Shown here: positions 22,556 through 23,860 of the stretch, in pieces
Layout: each line of letters opens with the position of its first letter
How positions within the stretch are numbered: position 1 is the first letter of the stretch
Source: an uncultured Oscillospiraceae bacterium
GTDB taxonomy: Bacteria > Bacillota > Clostridia > Oscillospirales > Oscillospiraceae
DNA: 23,860 bases
Direction of reading: 5' to 3'
Assembly (NCBI GenBank): GCA_934630495.1
Contig: CAKTVW010000035.1
Span: forward strand, 1 to 23,860
The notes under the pieces: model-generated
Database searches by the model: none
Seen by the model: only the letters and a program-made list of their open reading frames with translations
Told to the model about the DNA's origin: nothing
Program-made: the position numbers and the translations under genes

Positions 22556-23152
22556 TCAGATCTCGGAAGTCAGCTCGGCCGCGTCGCGAAGCCCCTCGGA
22601 GGATTCGCCGACAATGCTCAGAGCCGTTGCAAGGAGCTGGCTGAGTCGGTCGAAGTCAGTTTTGATGCTGTCGTAGGCCGTCGCGATGTCCTGAGAGGTC
22701 AGCGTCAGCTTCTCATCCGCCTGCGTAAAGATCGACTTCATCCGCTCCTCGGACGCGGCGGCGCGCTCGCGGGCCATCCGTTCGGTCAGCTCCGCGCGGC
22801 GATATGCGGCAAGCTCCAGCTCGTCAAAGCTTGCGGGTGTGGCTGCAGCGACGGAAACGGGCGGTGTCATCGGCGCGTCCAGCGCGGAGATCGGCTCCGG
22901 CACTTCCCCGGCCTCCGGCATCCGCTCTGCGGGCTGCTCCGAGGCCTGTGCTCTCAGATCGTCGCACTCCGCGCGTGCCTGCTCCGCCTCCTGCCGCGCG
23001 GCATCAAGCGCTTCGCGCAAACGGGCGTTTTCCTCTTGAAGCAGGCGCAATTCCTTTTCATGCTCCGCCGTCTGGCGCTGAATAAACTGCACGACATCCG
23101 TGCGGTTGAAGCCGTGAAGCGCACTGCGGAAGCTTTCTGTCGTCACTGCCAT
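22556..23152 (-). CDS. DivIVA-like coiled-coil protein
   Basis: The 198-residue protein opens with a DivIVA-type N-terminal segment ('FRSALHGFNRTDVVQFIQ', residues 8-25). A first coiled coil follows (about 26-72, rich in Glu, Ala, Arg and Leu), then a Pro/Ala-rich linker (73-108) and a second helical region (109-198). DivIVA-family proteins sit at curved membranes and division sites and recruit partners; the low similarity beyond the N-terminus leaves the role open. It differs from full DivIVA in its linker and short length. The start at 23152 has GAGGG; the ATG at 23215 adds 21 unrelated residues. It has its own promoter and terminator. Confidence 0.75.
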   Translation of the reverse strand: MAVTTESFRSALHGFNRTDVVQFIQRQTAEHEKELRLLQEENARLREALDAARQEAEQARAECDDLRAQASEQPAERMPEAGEVPEPISALDAPMTPPVSVAAATPASFDELELAAYRRAELTERMARERAAASEERMKSIFTQADEKLTLTSQDIATAYDSIKTDFDRLSQLLATALSIVGESSEGLRDAAELTSEI

Positions 23153-23186
23153 AGTCGATCCCTCGCATTTCAAATTCTTTTTTTGT

Positions 23187-23215
23187 ATTGTACCACGCAA
23201 TCGAGGTAAAAACAA
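23187..23215 (-). promoter_or_regulatory. Promoter of the DivIVA-like gene
   Basis: On the minus strand, -35 TTGTTT (23210-23215) and -10 TACAAT (23187-23192) are 17 bases apart, 34 bases before the start codon. Confidence 0.6.
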
Positions 23216-23289
23216 TAGCCCGGCGGCTTTTTTGTCGAGAAAGAAGCCACGTCCGCGAAAAACGCCCGCAGAAAAATCAGAAAAAAATC

Positions 23290-23318
23290 TTTACAACCGC
23301 GCCGCACGATGCTATAAT
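23290..23318 (+). promoter_or_regulatory. Promoter of tRNA-Arg
   Basis: A -35 TTTACA (23290-23295) and perfect -10 TATAAT (23313-23318) are 17 bases apart with TGC extension, 12 bases before the tRNA. Confidence 0.85.
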
Positions 23319-23330
23319 GTATAGGCACAA

Positions 23331-23406
23331 GCGCCAGTGGCTCAATGGATAGAGCATCAGATTCCGGTTCTGAGGGTTGGGGGTTCGAGTCCCTTCTGGC
23401 GTGCCA
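23331..23406 (+). tRNA. tRNA-Arg (anticodon CCG)
   Basis: A 76-base cloverleaf with encoded CCA. The acceptor stem is GCGCCAG/CTGGCGT and the D arm GCTC/GAGC. The anticodon stem TCAGA/TCTGA encloses TTCCGGT (CCG at 23365-23367), and the T loop is TTCGAGT. It reads CGG. The first acceptor pair is G-U, and two pairs of the T stem are G-U. Confidence 0.95.
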
Positions 23407-23408
23407 GC

Positions 23409-23442
23409 AAGCCGCTGCTCCGGTACGGGGCGGCGGCTTTTT
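23409..23442 (+). terminator. Terminator of the tRNA-Arg gene
   Basis: AAGCCGC (23409-23415) pairs with GCGGCTT (23433-23439), with further inner GC pairing, followed by a T run to 23442. It starts two bases after the CCA, so this tRNA is transcribed alone. Confidence 0.85.
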
Positions 23443-23662
23443 ATTTGTGCGACCCGCCACTGCAACGGCACCGCACGACTCGGAACCGCGCACTGCGGCG
23501 GTGCGGAGCGGCACACTGCGTCAGCACTCCCCTCCCGAATATCCGAAACCGCTTTGTGAGCAGGCCGCCGCACAGGAGCCGTGCACAATACGCCCGGTGT
23601 CCGCGGCAGTCGTTTTGCCTATGCCCTTAAAAAAGAAAAGTTGAAAGTTGGCAGAAAAATGC

Positions 23663-23691
23663 TTGACAAGCAGGCACTTTTCTATTATAAT
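23663..23691 (+). promoter_or_regulatory. Consensus promoter of the tRNA-Met/Glu operon
   Basis: TTGACA (23663-23668) and TATAAT (23686-23691) match the vegetative consensus fully with a 17-base spacer. It drives the tRNA-Met and tRNA-Glu genes. Confidence 0.95.
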
Positions 23692-23724
23692 AACAGTGCT
23701 GTTTCGGCAGCGGTACAATTTCAT

Positions 23725-23800
23725 GGCGGCATAGCTCAGTTGGTAGAGCACCCGGTTCATACCCGTGTTGTCATCTGTTCGAATCAGATTGCCGCTACCA
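23725..23800 (+). tRNA. tRNA-Met (anticodon CAT)
   Basis: A 76-base cloverleaf with encoded CCA. The acceptor stem is GGCGGCA/TGCCGCT, the D arm GCTC/GAGC, the anticodon loop TTCATAC and the T loop TTCGAAT. It lacks the three G-C pairs of initiator tRNA, so it is the elongator type by eye. The anticodon stem CCCGG/CCGTG has one C-U mismatch, which is unusual. A lysidine-modified tRNA-Ile2 also reads CAT in the gene, but the overall sequence resembles tRNA-Met. Confidence 0.9.
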
Positions 23801-23860
23801 GGCCCGTTGGTCAAGTGGTTAAGACACCGCCCTTTCACGGCGGTAACATGGGTTCGAGTC
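23801..23860 (+). tRNA. tRNA-Glu (anticodon TTC), cut by the window end
   Basis: It starts directly after the CCA of tRNA-Met. The anticodon stem CCGCC/GGCGG encloses CTTTCAC (TTC anticodon). The T loop start GGTTCGAGTC is present; the 3' end lies beyond the window. No spacer separates it from tRNA-Met. Confidence 0.93.

Noticed and set aside
23443..23662. Gene in the gap between the tRNA-Arg terminator and the next tRNA promoter
   Set aside because: Short open frames exist on both strands, but none has a ribosome site or recognisable protein; I see nothing beyond the listed terminator and promoter.

Overview
The window looks like chromosomal DNA of an anaerobic Clostridia member (Firmicutes), most like the moderately GC-rich gut Oscillospirales/Ruminococcaceae. 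This rests on AGGAGG-type ribosome sites, TTGACA/TATAAT promoters often with a TGC extension of the -10, the gene families present (YerC, TrmK, Nif3, DUF1858, PPi-dependent phosphofructokinase, ECF folate transporter, DivIVA-like) and a tetrahydrofolate riboswitch. The lineage is an inference; no rRNA is present. There is no sign of a prophage, plasmid or CRISPR array.

Layout. 1-2300 (+): a TrpR-like regulator (YerC family), a SAM methyltransferase and the redox chaperone Hsp33 form an operon. 2300-2500 (-): a tiny 23-residue Cys-rich peptide gene has its own promoter. 2626-5850 (-): YebC, then the operon acetyltransferase-TrmK-Nif3, then a DUF1858 redox protein. 5850-7310 (+): a structured intergenic region, then phosphatidylserine decarboxylase and a 14-cysteine small protein. 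7340-9441 (+): a THF riboswitch controls an ECF folate S-component and folylpolyglutamate synthase. 9490-10885 (+): PPi-dependent phosphofructokinase as a single-gene unit.

10900-22350 is the most interesting part. It is a multi-operon purine-nitrogen catabolism locus: carbamate kinase, the knotted carbamoyltransferase YgeW, the M20 hydrolase YgeY, a YheO-type PAS/HTH regulator, a 491-residue PLP enzyme of unassigned reaction, a small membrane protein with a threonine-synthase-like PLP enzyme, an NCS2 purine permease and adenine deaminase. The implied flow is purine uptake, deamination of adenine, ring opening by enzymes outside the window, YgeY/YgeW processing of ureido or carbamoyl intermediates, ATP from carbamoyl phosphate through carbamate kinase, and PLP-dependent breakdown of the amino-acid remainder. 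YgeW and YgeY are the families used to mark selenium-dependent purine/urate degradation clusters. The usual diaminopropionate ammonia-lyase (YgeX) is not seen here, and two other fold-type II PLP enzymes sit in its place.

22480-23860: a DivIVA-like coiled-coil protein (-), then tRNA-Arg(CCG), tRNA-Met(CAT) and a tRNA-Glu(TTC) cut by the window end (+). Most transcription units are bounded by clear hairpin terminators, and the two convergent junctions (10844-10954 and 18880-18964) each carry two back-to-back hairpins.
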